In this document: one piece after another, positions 1-11,389 of the stretch | Position numbering within the stretch: the stretch's first letter is position 1 | Layout: every line of letters begins with the position of its first letter | DNA from: Cryptomeria japonica | Taxonomy: Eukaryota; Streptophyta; Pinopsida; Cupressales; Cupressaceae | Reading direction: 5' to 3' | Length of the DNA stretch: 64,000 nt | Assembly: GCF_030272615.1 (NCBI RefSeq) | Contig: NC_081412.1 | Location: 694,162,083 to 694,226,082, forward strand | Made by a program: the position numbers and the translations under genes | Notes under the pieces: model-generated | The model's database searches: none | Told to the model about the DNA's origin: nothing | Seen by the model: the letters and a program-made list of their open reading frames with translations, nothing else

Positions 1-2
1 TA

Positions 3-125
3 AAACTGGTTTATGTGAGTACTAAAGAGCAGATTGTAGATATTTTCACTAAACCTTTGTATAAGGAGACTTTTGAATATCTTAGAGATCAGCTTGGGGT
101 CATACCCCCACCAGTAGAGACTTAA
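3..125 (+). pseudogene. Copia C0 pol, C-terminal RNase H tail (partial)
   Basis: This is the last 40 codons of a Ty1/copia polyprotein that enters from the left of the window. The motif TKEQIVDIFTKPL followed by FEYLRDQLG is the usual end of copia RNase H, and the frame closes with TAA at 123-125. The same tail occurs in the minus-strand copies C1 and C2, where a TAG replaces the CAG codon after LRD; here the CAG is kept. The rest of the gene is outside the window, so its integrity is unknown. Confidence 0.85.
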
Positions 126-509
126 GAAGTTGATGATTGTCATCAACCGATAGAATTAAAGGAGAAATTTTTTCCAGCCTTGATGGGAAGCTACTTCTTA
201 GGGGGAGTAGTTGGTATATTGAATTGATTGGTATTTTGTATATGAACTTGGATTGGTAAGATGTTTTGTTGTAACTTTGGCATTTGATGTTAAAGGGGGA
301 GAGATTGGTATGGAAAAACACAAGAAAAACACATGTTGCTCCCAGGGGAGAGATTGTTGTTTGGGAGAGATTATTACTCTCTGTATCTGTATTTTGATTT
401 ATGGTTATGATCTTTTTGGAGATTGTTGGTTTTTGGTATTTGGCATTTCTATTTTGGCACTTTGATGGTTTTTCCATCTTGTGTTGCCATCAATACCAAA
501 GGGGGAGAT
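126..509 (+). other. C0 3' noncoding region with polypurine tract
   Basis: Noncoding sequence between the end of C0 pol and its 3' LTR. It has two purine runs of the AGGGGGAG type: one near 199-209, and one at 499-508 directly before the LTR. The second is the likely plus-strand priming site. Small ORFs here on both strands have no recognisable content. Confidence 0.7.
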
Positions 510-1550
510 TGTTGGTATTTTAATATGGTTTTTTCATTGATGTCAATACCTACTAAACACTTATCAACTCTAGCACTTTGGAGAATCAACAACATTCACT
601 GGCAAGCAACTCATGCACAGTCACCTGTATCTGGTACACTGGCAAGATATAATGATCACTGACACTTGGAATGATATAGAAAACACTTGGTTATGTCGAA
701 GACATTGTGTGGACACTTTGTTTTGGAGATTTGTTTATTGGTATATTTATATTTACATATTTGTTGTTACTTACAATTAGGTCCAAGGTTACACCGGCAG
801 GTTTATCTTTTCCAGATCAGCATGGAACGCTATGGAGATGATTAATTATTGTTGTAAATGCATTAAGATGAAATGTTCAATTGGTTATTGCATCAGTTAT
901 TGTATTGTTTGTTAATAAATTTTATTATAATATCTTGTAGAGCCGACCTACTAAAATTGGTCTTAGGTTATGGTATAAATGTAAGATCTTATTTGTAAGA
1001 TCAAATAGGGAATGCGAAAAAGGATTGTGTGAAGGTATATGCAAGAATAAATAGAGCTATACATGCAGACATCATTTGAAGATTGAAGGAGGGTTTTTTG
1101 TGAAGACAATCAGAACTACACTGGTACTAAATCTAGCATATGAAGATTCTATTTTGTGTCGTACATTCTTATTGGATTTAACCATCCAACAGTAGTTAGT
1201 GTGACTCCCATTCTATGATTGAGCAGTGAGCTCTAGGTGCTTGGCCTTTTTGCATGTGCAAACCCCATTTATGTACACCTACTATCTATAGTAGTATCAT
1301 CTGATTGTGGGTAAGGTTTCCCACCATGGTTTTTCCCCTTACAGGGTTTCCACGTACAAATATTGGTGTTATGTGTTGTGGATGACTTTGTCTTTATGTT
1401 TCATGCACTAATCCTTACCGGTATAGCAATTAACTGTTAAAACTATCTACCGACATTAACCATTAAGTTGGTTAAGGTGTTTTTGGTTTGATTTATTTGA
1501 CAACTGATTCACCCCCCCCCCCCCCTCTCAGTTGTCTCAAGGACCTAATA
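510..1550 (+). repeat. 3' LTR of copia element C0
   Basis: Starts TGTTGGTATTTT right after the polypurine tract and ends in a variant of GGACCTAACA (here GGACCTAATA). It is homologous over its length to the minus-strand C1 LTRs at 15911, 26257, 40426 and 57564. A run of about 14 C residues near 1512-1525 matches the variable G-run near the ends of the other copies. The matching 5' LTR lies outside the window. Confidence 0.8.
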
Positions 1551-2058
1551 AACATTAGGTCGGCTCACTAAAGATATTGCATTTAAATCAATTACAAAAT
1601 AAGTCTTGATGTGATACAATATGTCAGCTCAATACATTTACACATTATCCAATCAATAAACTATTTCCTAAATGTGTCATGCTGATCTAGAATAGATATC
1701 ATGTACTGGTCCATAACCTAGACCTATCTGTCGGTAAAGGAAAATATGTGAACCTGATTAGACCAATAAGAAAAACACCAAAACCAAACATCCAATCCAT
1801 GTCTTCGACATAACAAAATGATCTCCAGATGATAACAATTCATCATCACTTTCGGTGAACCATATAACCTATCAGTGAAGCATATACCGGTGATTGTGTA
1901 TAAGCCAATATCCATGCTGAGACCATAATGTGTCAGTTCAACAATAAACCAATATAAATAGAGTGCCAAATCAACAATGTAGACCTCCAATAAGATAAGT
2001 GTTGACATCAATGACAAAACCAATGCAACACATGATGAATTCATCCATAATATCAACA
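1551..2058 (-). repeat. Partial LTR of copia element C2
   Basis: Minus-oriented LTR that begins in mid-LTR (homologous to the stretch starting near 26872 in the C1 LTR) and runs to the LTR 5' end at 2051-2058. The missing part lies to the left, beyond C0, so C0 appears to be inserted inside this LTR. The left part is off the window and no TSD can be confirmed. Confidence 0.65.
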
Positions 2059-2439
2059 ATCTCCTCCTTTGGCATTGATGGCAACACTAGATGGAAAAAA
2101 CATTTAAGTGCCAAAAACATAATGCCAAAAACCAACAAACCAACAATCTCCCAAAATAGATCAATACAAAGTTTTGTATCAAAAATTGAAACCAAAACCA
2201 AAACCAAAAAATGCATCTCTCCCCAAAGTACAATGTTTTTCCATAGGTATCTCTCCCCCTTTGACATCAAATGTCAAAGAAGTTAAGAATCAAAATAGAG
2301 CTTAACATACAACTAACTACTCCCCCTGAGTAGTATCTCTCCTTCATCAAAACCGGAAAAAGATTTTTATGTTAGTTCGTATCGGTTTGATGCCAATCTT
2401 CATCATTCAAGTTTCTGCCAGTGGGGAAATTACCCCAAG
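2059..2439 (-). other. C2 3' noncoding region with polypurine tract
   Basis: On the minus strand this holds the polypurine tract (complement of CTCCTCCTTTGG, 2061-2072) and the noncoding stretch between pol and the LTR, parallel to 21686-22047 in C1. ORFs on either strand here are chance frames. Confidence 0.6.
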
Positions 2440-2740
2440 CTACTCTCTGAGATATTCAAATGTTTCCTTAGGCAAAGGCTTTGTAAAGATATCTACAATT
2501 TTCTCTTTAGTATTCACATAAACCAATCTCACTTCATTTGCTTCAACATTCTCTTTCAAAAAATTGTACTTCATAGAAACATTCTTTGTCTTAGAGTGAA
2601 ATACCGGATTCTTTGATATATCAATCGCTACTGAATTATCACAGTAAATAATTATCGGTTCTTCGTATTTTACCTTTATATCCTTCAACGGTTTCTTGAT
2701 CCATAATACCTAAGTACAATTAGTTCTGATTAATAGGAAA
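2440..2740 (-). pseudogene. C2 copia RNase H fragment
   Basis: About 83 codons of the end of copia RNase H. The motifs IIIYCDNSVAIDISKNP and FTKPLPKETFEYLRE are clear, and the fragment is closely related to C1 at 22081-22332. It ends at TAG where the C0 copy has CAG. Upstream, homology to C1 stops near 2730-2745 and unrelated sequence leading to ORF Y begins, so only the 3' tip of C2 survives here. Confidence 0.8.
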
Positions 2741-2954
2741 AATAGGTTTTAAGGACCCGAAACCTTTAATAAAGGAGTTTAAAATAGGTCATCAAAGAGT
2801 TTCCAGACCATGAAAGAACAACTATCAAAATGGTTGGCAATAAAGCTAGTAAATAGAAAGGACAATAGAAGAAAGAAACAACAAAATAGAAGAAACTAGG
2901 GAAAACATTGCACAATTATAAAGCCTTCAGGAGGTCCTTCGCCTTAAACACTAG
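2741..2954. other. Spacer between C2 and ORF Y
   Basis: AT-rich sequence downstream of the ORF Y stop (minus strand). I see no gene, LTR end or repeat in it. Confidence 0.4.
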
Positions 2955-3521
2955 CTAGTCATAATTGGCCGCAACAACTTTAAGTTCATCCAGGTCCTTA
3001 TTTGGCTTCTTCTCCTTCTTTTTACCTCTGGTTCTTGTTTTGGGTCCTTGAACATCTCTTGTGTCTTCAGCAATTTCCTGGGTATCCTTCTCCTCCCCTA
3101 AATTGCTGATGAGGGTTTTGGTATTGCCAATAGAGGCCTTCAGAATGTTTAAGTTTTGCTCTGTAATAATTTTAAGGCTTTCCTCAATTTTGCTGACTTT
3201 ACTGATAGTTTTTTCCATTGTTTGATCCATAGCATTGGCATTTGCTTTCCTCTCAATCAAGTCTTTCTCATTTTGCTCAAATCTGGGATTGAAGGAGTCT
3301 CTTATATTTTCGGCTCTATCAATAGTTTTGGTCAAATCCTCCACATAATCTACTATTGACTTCCCTTCGCCAACGCTGATAGTTTCCAGAATCTGGATTC
3401 TGCTAATAGTTTCCAGAATCTGGATTCCACTATTAGTTTCCAGAATCTAGATTCTGGTACTGGCAATATTATAATAGCTCGAATCACTCCTTTTAATATA
3501 TTTCATTATTATTTTGTCCAT
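2955..3521 (-). pseudogene. ORF Y, unknown coiled-coil protein
   Basis: Minus-strand frame of about 188 codons from an ATG at 3521-3519 to TAG at 2957-2955, with one internal TAG in the repeat region at a position where sister repeats have CAG. I do not recognise the family. The N-terminal third has three in-frame copies of an 11-residue repeat (core IQILETIS). The middle is a charged helix-forming stretch with heptad-like hydrophobics. The C-terminus is basic (KTRTRGKKKEKKPNKD). It starts 22 nt after the stop of the RNase H fragment on the same strand, so the two may belong to one element. It resembles in style the C-terminal helical part of the element N ORF and of ORF X, but I cannot show homology. 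Confidence 0.5.
3379..3457 (-). repeat. 33 bp tandem repeat coding for 11-residue units
   Basis: Two and a half to three copies of a 33 bp unit containing the near-palindrome CCAGAATCTGGATTCTGG. The period is a multiple of three and keeps the ORF Y frame, giving repeated RIQILETIS-like units. Confidence 0.7.
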
Positions 3522-3543
3522 TAATGATCTTTGGGGTGCTATT

Positions 3544-3638
3544 TTATCGATCCTTAAAGATGATTAATCTGACATCCTCTTGGAGGCCTTGTTCTCCCTC
3601 CCATGTAATCATTTCATCTTGATTGACTGCCACATTGG
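3544..3638 (-). pseudogene. C-terminal end of the split RNase H-like frame
   Basis: Continuation of the RNase H fragment at 12783-13160. Removing element N (3639-12777) and one TSD copy makes the minus-strand frame run straight from ANGFADWATN into VAVNQDEMITWEGEQGL and a TAA stop at 3546-3544. The frame restored across the insertion is strong evidence for the insertion boundaries. Confidence 0.7.
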
Positions 3639-4789
3639 TGTTAGTACTTATCAAGTTGCCATTAGTTTTTATATTCAAAGTCATACTATATACTCTAGTC
3701 GGTTAACACTAGCAAATCATGCAGTCAGTATACACAGAGAAATTGGTATGCACGGTCTAGTCGGTTATAGAAGAAAGCAGTCACAGAATGTAGTATACAC
3801 CGAGTTGTCTACCAAGTATCTTTTTATGTCTACCGAGCAGCAAAGATGACACACCGAGTTGATATACACTAAGTGAAACATGTTACCAGATACATTGAAC
3901 CTAGACATGCATATGAAAACGTGTTACAAGATCAAGGCACATCTAACTATTATCACATTGGAAATTGCACTAGAAGATTGTGTATGATTTTGAGATCAAT
4001 CTAACCAATGAAATATTTTGTATAGTTATTCATTCAAGGAATCATGTTTGTAAGATCGAAACAATGAATTAGGTCACCGTCTTAAGAGATCTATTTATAC
4101 AACATGAGTTAAAGGTGTGTGCATGAGTGTAAGAAGACTATTACAGAGACATAGAGGTCACTGAGAAGGTTTTCAGAGAACAGTCAAAGAACAGAGTAAA
4201 TAGAAGGGTTTACTGAGTTACTATATGGGTTACCAAGGTATGCTACAAGCAAGATAATCTATTCTGAGCACATAGAATCTACTATAAAATTCTAGATGTA
4301 AAGTTACAGATATTTGTAATGATTTTATTGTAATATTGTGAAGTTGTAAGAGAAACCTTTAATAGGGTAAAAGACTCTAATCAAGTCTATAAATTGTAAA
4401 GCCTCTAACCAAGTACAATATTTAGATGAAGTGTTGTAAAATCCTTTAGCAAGGTAGATCTAATAGATCTTGTTACTCCTAACAAGGTAAGCTATCAGAA
4501 ATAGCTAATATGTAGCTCTAACTATGCACTCTTTATTATTGCAGTAGTGAAGTTGTGGGTGCCATCCCTACCCCAATTTTTCTCTCTAACCAAGAGTTTC
4601 TGCGTAACCAAAATATATGTGTTATGGAGTGAATCATGTATGATTGTTATCTATTTGTTTTAACTTTATTTTATGTTACTGCACTATTTTGTTTATGCAT
4701 AACAGTAAAGTTATTATTCAAGAAAAGTTTTGGAGTATTGATTCACCCCTCCCCTCTCAATACATTAGCTAACCATATTGGGCCTAACA
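3639..4789 (+). repeat. 5' LTR of element N
   Basis: 1151 bp, starts TGTTAGTACTTATCAAG and ends GGCCTAACA. Homologous to the 3' LTR at 11763-12777, which lacks about 136 bp present here near 4566-4702. It contains a candidate TATA box at 4092-4099 and a poly-C stretch just before its end. Confidence 0.88.
4092..4099 (+). promoter_or_regulatory. Candidate TATA box in N 5' LTR
   Basis: TATTTATA inside the 5' LTR; the same stretch is present in the 3' LTR near 12218. Its position allows transcription to start within the LTR. Assigned by sequence only. Confidence 0.4.
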
Positions 4790-4791
4790 AT

Positions 4792-4803
4792 TGGTATCAG
4801 AAC
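4792..4803 (+). other. Primer binding site of element N (tRNA-iMet type)
   Basis: TGGTATCAGAAC lies two bases after the 5' LTR. It differs at one base from TGGTATCAGAGC, the usual plant primer site complementary to the 3' end of initiator methionine tRNA. Confidence 0.8.
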
Positions 4804-4851
4804 TTTAATCTTGGAAAAGGGTTTAACTACCTAAAGAGAAAGATCTTATCA

Positions 4852-6205
4852 ATGGAAGGCTACAAACAATCTCAGAGGATTGTTGTATCTGCAAGAAGAG
4901 TTGGATCATGCTAATCAAGTGATTGCAAACATGCAAAGGCAAATGCAAAAATCTCTGAAAGTAAGAAGAAGATTATCTGATGATTTGTAGGACTCTCAAG
5001 AGTTAGTGGAACAAATTGAGACATCATCTAAGAATAGTATATCTGAAGAAACTAAAGAAATGATTGGGGTATTGAAAGAAAAGAACAAAGCATTGGCTAA
5101 TCAACTAAAAGTAATGAAAAGAGAACATGAACATTTCAGCACACAAATGACTAAAAATCTAGATGCATTAAGAACAACTGAGGATAAAACAAGAGATCTA
5201 GAAAGAGAGAAACAACAACTTGAAGTCTTAGTATCTGATAAAAATGATGAAATCATAAGGTTGACTGGGATTCAACAAAATATGACAGATCAACTAGGTT
5301 ATGCACATCATGAAGCAATTCTGAAGAATGATGAAAATCAAGCATTGAAACTTGAAATATCAAGGTTGAACAATGAACTTGAAATAGAGAAGAAATACAA
5401 AGAAACACTAAAGAAGAGTTATGAAGCATCAAAGATGTTTGATGAGCAATTGAATACAAGAAGACCCAACAAAGATGTAGGACTCAGTTACAAAGGAAAA
5501 GACTCTACCAAGAAAGGAATTCATACTACCGAGAGAGGAGAATCATCAAAGCAAGCTGGAAACAGGAATAACATCAAAAGAAAGAAGTCTATTTGCAACT
5601 ACTATGGAAATCAAGGTCATACTGCCAACATGTGCCAAATCAAAAAAGGTAAGCAACCAAATGTCACTAAGTCCAATGGTTATTGTTACAATTGCAATAA
5701 ATATGGTCACACATCTAATCAATGTATGACAAAGTCTGTTAACAATTATCAGAAGGCAAAATACAAAGGGTTTTGTAGAAACTGCAATAGATATGGACAT
5801 AGTACTGAGAAGTGTTGGTTTAAGCAAAAGAACTACATGTGGTCTGCACACCGAGCAAACATTAGAGGTTACCGAACTCACACAGATCCCTACTGACAAT
5901 ATGCAGCAGTACCATGGGATTACAATACAAGGATATGGTGTGAATGTTGTGGAAGATATGGACATATTAGTGCTAACTGTTTTATAAGGTTTGGAATGAA
6001 CAACCGAAGATCATGGAGAAATCTTGGTATGGCATGTTTTCATTGTCACAAAGTTGGACACTTGGCTAGAGATTGCAGAGATCAACCTAGAAAAGACACT
6101 GAAGAAATAAAAGGAAAATTACAGATGATTTGGAAAAAGAAGGAAATTGTGTCAAATGAAGAAAGCACCTTACCTACTGAGTTAGGTGCACCTATTCCAA
6201 ATTGA
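4852..6205 (+). pseudogene. Element N gag-like gene with five zinc knuckles
   Basis: Gag-like nucleocapsid gene. From an ATG at 4852 the frame shifts near 4890, meets TAG at 4988-4990, and is then open from about 5006 to 6205 apart from TGA at 5894-5896. The first half is a long charged coiled coil (5006-5480). The second half has five CCHC knuckles: CNYYGNQGHTANMC (second Cys changed to Tyr), CYNCNKYGHTSNQC, CRNCNRYGHSTEKC, CECCGRYGHISANC and CFHCHKVGHLARDC. Copia gags usually carry one knuckle, so five is unusual. Such knuckles bind RNA; the coiled coil could mediate assembly (inference). No protease motif follows. Confidence 0.75.
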
Positions 6206-6729
6206 TCAGTAAAGGTATTAAGTGACTGCATTCTCTGAAGGTTAAAATCACAACAGTTCCTATACTATTATGTACTAAATTCAAAATCTGCATAGTTAAG
6301 ATGCATTAGTAAGTTTGAAATTCTATCAAAAGTACTTTATAGGAAACCTGTCAAGTCAATGTATACAGGAATCCTGTCAAGTTGGTAAATGAAGGAAATT
6401 TGGTTACTCGGTTAAAACAAAAAAAAGGGAGAGTAAATTTAATGTTTTTAACCTAACCCGCACGGAGCTTGAGAAGGTATTTTGTGTACTTAAAAGCATT
6501 TTCGTGGTCATTTACACTTACCAAGTTTTCGAAAGAGCAGAGCAGAGTGAATCAAGGTGATCAAACCTCATTCAAAGAGAATCCAAGGTATTTACATCAA
6601 ATCTCATCACACTGTTAAGCTACTTTTTCGATCTTATCTTGTTGCCATTATCTATTGAGTGTGAAGTGTCTATCGTTTGAAATTCTGAAACCCAAAGGAC
6701 TCTTTACTAGTTTTTACCTGAAATCTTAA
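6206..6729 (+). other. Noncoding spacer between gag and large ORF of N
   Basis: AT-rich sequence with no frame of note. An AAAAAAAGGGAGAG purine run at about 6418-6432 resembles an internal polypurine tract. The sequence before 6730 could serve as a leader for the second ORF. Confidence 0.5.
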
Positions 6730-9700
6730 ATGGCACCCAAGATCTAGGATCCCATAGTTTTCAAGAATGTAGAGAAGCCCTCACTAAAATACTCTTTGAC
6801 TCCTAAAGTCACCTCCGAACCAGATGAAAAAACCACCTTTTCACTCATCCCAGATCGAGTCTTGTTAGTCAAAGATGTGAGATTCTACACCAAATGTCAT
6901 GTTGAAGAACTCGGTCATGTTGAAATAAGAGACACCTATGATGAACTATGTAGTGATGGTGTATTAAACAACAAGTATGAACACATAAAAATCAAAGGAT
7001 TAACTGAAGCCCTAACCTACCCTCATGTGTTCAAGCCCCAATGGGTCAAGTTTGTTCTCAGCAGAGTTCATGATGATTTCATGTGGCTAGAAGAGCAACC
7101 ATTTAAAATCAGCAAGGAAATCATTCATGTGATCACTGGTTACCCTATATATGATCATGCACGAGCTCAAAAGATGGTATCACAAAAGGAATTGATCAGT
7201 TTAACCGGAGTAGAATCTGATTACAGAGGACTAAAACTGAACAATGTCACTGATGCAGAACTTAAGTTTGCCATTAGAGTAATTGGTTACTGTTTCTTCC
7301 AATCAACAAGGGAAAATAGTGTACCCTATGTAGCAGTTGAAATAGCTTATAAAATTATGAAAAAGGGAATGAAAGTTGACTTATGTGAAGTGTTACTGAA
7401 GATCCTATTTGAGAATCTGAACAAAATAAGGAAGCCAAAGAAGAACAACTCGGCAAATACACTAAAGTTTGGTTCACTTCTTGTATGCATGTTTTTCTAC
7501 TTTGAAAAATTCTTTCCATCAGTCGGTAAAGTAGTTTGGGAGCTACACCAACCAATCATCCATCAAATTAATGACTTCATAAAGAAGCTAGGTGATAATT
7601 TCAATGATATAATGAATGATAACTTCAGTAAATTTCAAGAAAAAATGCACAACAGGTACCGAATTCCACCCCAGCTAGTGGAGAAATATAAAGATGACAT
7701 ATTCTTTGAGGTAGACATTGATTACTGTTATGTGAATGTTGTGGAACCAAGAACTCAATATTTGCCACCTATGGGTTACGAGATTGACTTTGACATCACA
7801 CAACAGCAAATTGATGCATTTCTTACATTAACAAGGCATGCTACCGAGCTAAGGTATGGAACCTATTGTACGTTAGGAAATAGGAAATCATCACAAATAA
7901 GATAAACATACTAATCATTAGCTCAATCACAAGAAGTCATTGCAATGATCTATCCTAAACACATTCAATAGAGACATAAAGATAAAACATGTAAAAAGAT
8001 TATGCAAACCAGATGTTCCCTTCATGCAGCTCCATTGCTCTTCTTTCTTCTCCAAATAGTTTTGTTGTAGATCTCACCTTCAAGTGCATAAACCTAATTG
8101 AGAAAGCAAGATTGACATTGACACAAGAATACTAGAAGCGTGATTTGACAAAGTGATTAGAAATTCAATAGTCTGATTAGGGGTCAAGAATCAAGGGATT
8201 TGAGTGAAGAAATTCATCCAATTTATAGACAAATTGGAGAAATGATTCAAATTAGCATGAAGAGATTCGAATGGAAATTCAAATCAAGAATAGCAAAATT
8301 ATGACATGTGTATGACAAATTGCTATGCAAGGATTTATGACAATTTATGACAAATTGCTATGCAAAGATTTATGACAATTTAGGACAAATTTCTATGCAA
8401 GGATTGATTGATTGTCAATTATGACAAATTATGACAAATTTCTGTCATTTCCATGAATTTAGGAGAGAAATAGGAGGAAATTGAAATTAGGAGTTAGAAA
8501 ATTAAGAAAATAGAGAATTAAGAATTTAGAAATTAAGAAATTGATGGAAATTAGAAATTAGGTAAATTAATTAATAATTTATCATTTATTATTTAATTCA
8601 CAAAGAGGAATAATTAGCCAATTAAATGAACATTTAATTGTGACAAGAAAACTTAGGATAAATAAATAATTTATTAATCCTAAAGGGAGAAATGACAAAC
8701 AAGGTTAAATGATTAAATCATGAAACCCTAGAAGATGAATTAGCAATGCAAAGATGACAATTAGGTCTTGACAAAGGATAGTTGATATCGATTCGATCAT
8801 GATTTTGGATTGATAAATGATTTGATTGAGATTGGTTGACAAAAATCAATGACAAATTGACCAAATTGACATGATTGAAAAGGACAAGGATCGATGACGA
8901 ATCGATCGCAATATGACAAGATTGACAAGGACAAAGATTGACCAAAATCATGACTGAAGATTGTTGCCGACAAGACCAAATTTGAAAGCGAGACAGATGA
9001 AGAAGAAGGACTCGATGCTCGCAAATGATAAAGACCAAGTGCGTGACATAGGAGAAAATGTTAATGCGATGCAAAAACCTAAAATGAGGCAATGCACAAA
9101 TGTTAAAGTATGATCCCGCAAGCGTTGACCATTTTTAGGTGTCTACACCTATGATGAAGTGAAGGGAAAAGTGAAAATGAGCATTGTAGTACCAAAAGAT
9201 ACAAGAAAAGCAACAAAGATGATAAAGGTTTTAATGGAGAAATTTGGAGAAGATTCTTCCTCTACACCTATCAAAGGCACTCTTGCCATCACTGAAGAGG
9301 AATCAGAAGCTCAAGAAGTAGCTATAACACTGAGCACTGAATTGCCTAATGGTAAAGTGTTAAAAAAAAAGAAACAGGACACTTCAAAGGCCCTACCGAC
9401 TCCTCCAACAAAGAGACCTAATACAAGAGCATCTATAGCATCACCGAGCAAGAAACAAAAGAGTGTTACTGCTCCCAAGGTAACAAAGACATACAAGAAA
9501 TCTACTCGGAGACTCATTTTGGCAAAAGAGTATAGTGATACAGAATCTGAGGATGCCAACAAATTCCAGATTGTCAAGAGCAAGAAGGTAAATATACATA
9601 GTGTTGAAAACTTTTGTGCCAATCTGAAAGAATATGGCGGATTTGGTTCATTTAGATATGTCAAGTATGAAACTAGAAATAATGATGAGAAGAGATAAAT

Positions 9701-11389
9701 TGAAGAAGCTGTCATCTGCACACTTCTAAAGTTCCAGTTAGCTCCATTGGAACTAGTAAAGTCACTTCCAAATGAACTTTACTTGCATATTGATAATAGG
9801 TGGAAGTATGCAATGGACTTAGAGAAACAAATCAGAGAAAGAAGTCTAGTCCATCTATTTCCTGATATGTCAGTAATAGAAATAAAGGAATAGTTGACAA
9901 CCTACAATTTAAAGTTTCTTGTCAAACAAAGAGCCTTAAAACTAATGAATGGGATATATATTGACATAGAAAATGAGACAAAAGAAAAATGGCAGGAAAT
10001 CTTCAAAATCAAGGATGTCGCTGAACAATCTACAGTTGAAATCATTGATGTCACCGAGCACAATCCTGATGTCACCGAGCATGGTCCTGATGTTACCAAA
10101 TAAGACCTGGTTGACACTATTCAAATAGATGAAGATGTCATGGATACAGAGGAACCAGAGCAAGAAATGATAGAAGGCACTACATATGCAAAAAATGTAT
10201 CTAGTGAATCTGTTTTAGAACAAGTTCAGCCTTATCCATTGATCAATCAACCTGTCTCTACTGAAGCTCCTCAGGATATAGCATAAGGCACTGAAGGTCA
10301 CAAGTCTACAATAGGAGAAGATACTACTCTAGACCAGACTTCTCAAGCACCTTCGAGCACTGAAAATGTTGTAGCTGAGACACCCAGTACCGAGACACCA
10401 TAGTGGCTACAAGAACCAACCAAAGTGTTGCCTCTACCGAGCAACCTACTGAGGGTCAGCAAGCCTCTCAAGCTATTGTCTTGGTCCAACCGACCAAAGG
10501 TAAAGAGATGAAGGTGAAAAAGCATAGTTTCAAAGTTGATTTATCTAAACCGATAGTGTTGCCCAATGTCGATATATCAAAATTAAAGGGGCAAGCACTC
10601 ATTGATTTCGGTGAACTATGCAAAGCAAAGGCTGAACAAGAAAAACAGATGGCCATACAAAAGAAGAATAAAGTACTTTAGAAGGTGAAGACACTGCTAT
10701 CAGATATGCTACCTATAGCTACAGTGTCAACCGATTCAGCCATCCACATTCAATTGGATGAACTCCTTAATCAAATAGAAACATCTGGAGTTGATGCATT
10801 TGAGTATTTCAGCAAGCTCAAAGACAAGGAGCTTACTGCAAAAATGATAGAAGAGGTACAGAAAGCTTTAGCTATTGGCAAAGTCAAACTTGTCAAATTC
10901 ATTGCTGAGTTGTCCCCTCAACTCAAGCACATTCTTTATTTATTTCAGAAACTCTGTACATTTTCTATCTTCATTAAAGACATTAAGAATAAAACTAATG
11001 CAATTGAGAAAGAGATCACCGATCTCTCAAATAAGTTGACCCCAGAGGCCAATTCAGTTCAAAATTTTTATACCAAGCTTCAACAGCTCATGGCTCAACA
11101 ATTGGAACTAAGAAATGAAGAACACAAGATCGGGATGGATATAATGACACTCTAGACATTATTCCTTCCTCATCTTTCATCCGTCCAAGAACAGATTAAC
11201 CGAGCCACACGCCTATCCACTACACAAGAGGGAAGCACTTTAGATGGCTTAGTATCACTATTGGCTGATATTCAAGCACAAAATTATTTAATGGAAAGTG
11301 CCAAGGATGCACTCTCTATCACACTCACCGAAGCCAAGACAAAGTATAAATCTATTTTTGAATAGTTACCACCCCCAAATGGAAATTAA
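6730..11389 (+). pseudogene. Element N large ORF of unknown function
   Basis: From ATG 6730 (MAPK) to TAA 11387-11389, interrupted at 7866/9153 by a solo LTR that leaves the frame unchanged once the LTR and one CCTAT copy are discounted. Uninterrupted coding length is about 3.37 kb. Further damage: TAG 6745; stops at 9696, 9891, 10101, 10284, 10401, 10679 and 11153; a frame change near 10399; and TAG 11363. Residues 1-380 look globular, with many aromatic and Lys residues (segment FKPQWVKFVLSRVHDDFMW). Next come a Lys/Thr/Ser-rich linker, a short repeat (DVTEH, 10045-10100) and a helical C-terminus. I recognise no enzyme motif. Its position where pol normally sits, and the MxPK start shared with ORF X, suggest an element-specific protein. 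Function unknown. Confidence 0.65.
7867..9147 (-). repeat. Solo gypsy LTR inserted in the element N ORF
   Basis: 1281 bp, minus orientation, TGTA...TACA ends, flanked by the 5 bp direct repeat CCTAT (7862-7866 and 9148-9152). It matches the G2/G3 LTRs (47701-49258, 56006-57563), including the TGTAGACACCTAAAAATGG start and the GATGATT-type end. No internal element sequence remains, so this is a solo LTR left by LTR-LTR recombination. Inside are repeated GACAAATT-type stretches (about 8300-8440). Confidence 0.9.

Noticed and set aside
5546-5965. 139-codon minus-strand ORF opposite the zinc knuckles
   Set aside because: Shadow of the gag frame; the plus-strand knuckles are clear.
8311-8440. Repeated GACAAATTGCTATGCAAGG phrases that look like a short repeat array
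   Set aside because: Spacing is irregular and they belong to the gypsy LTR; not a CRISPR array or a separate element.
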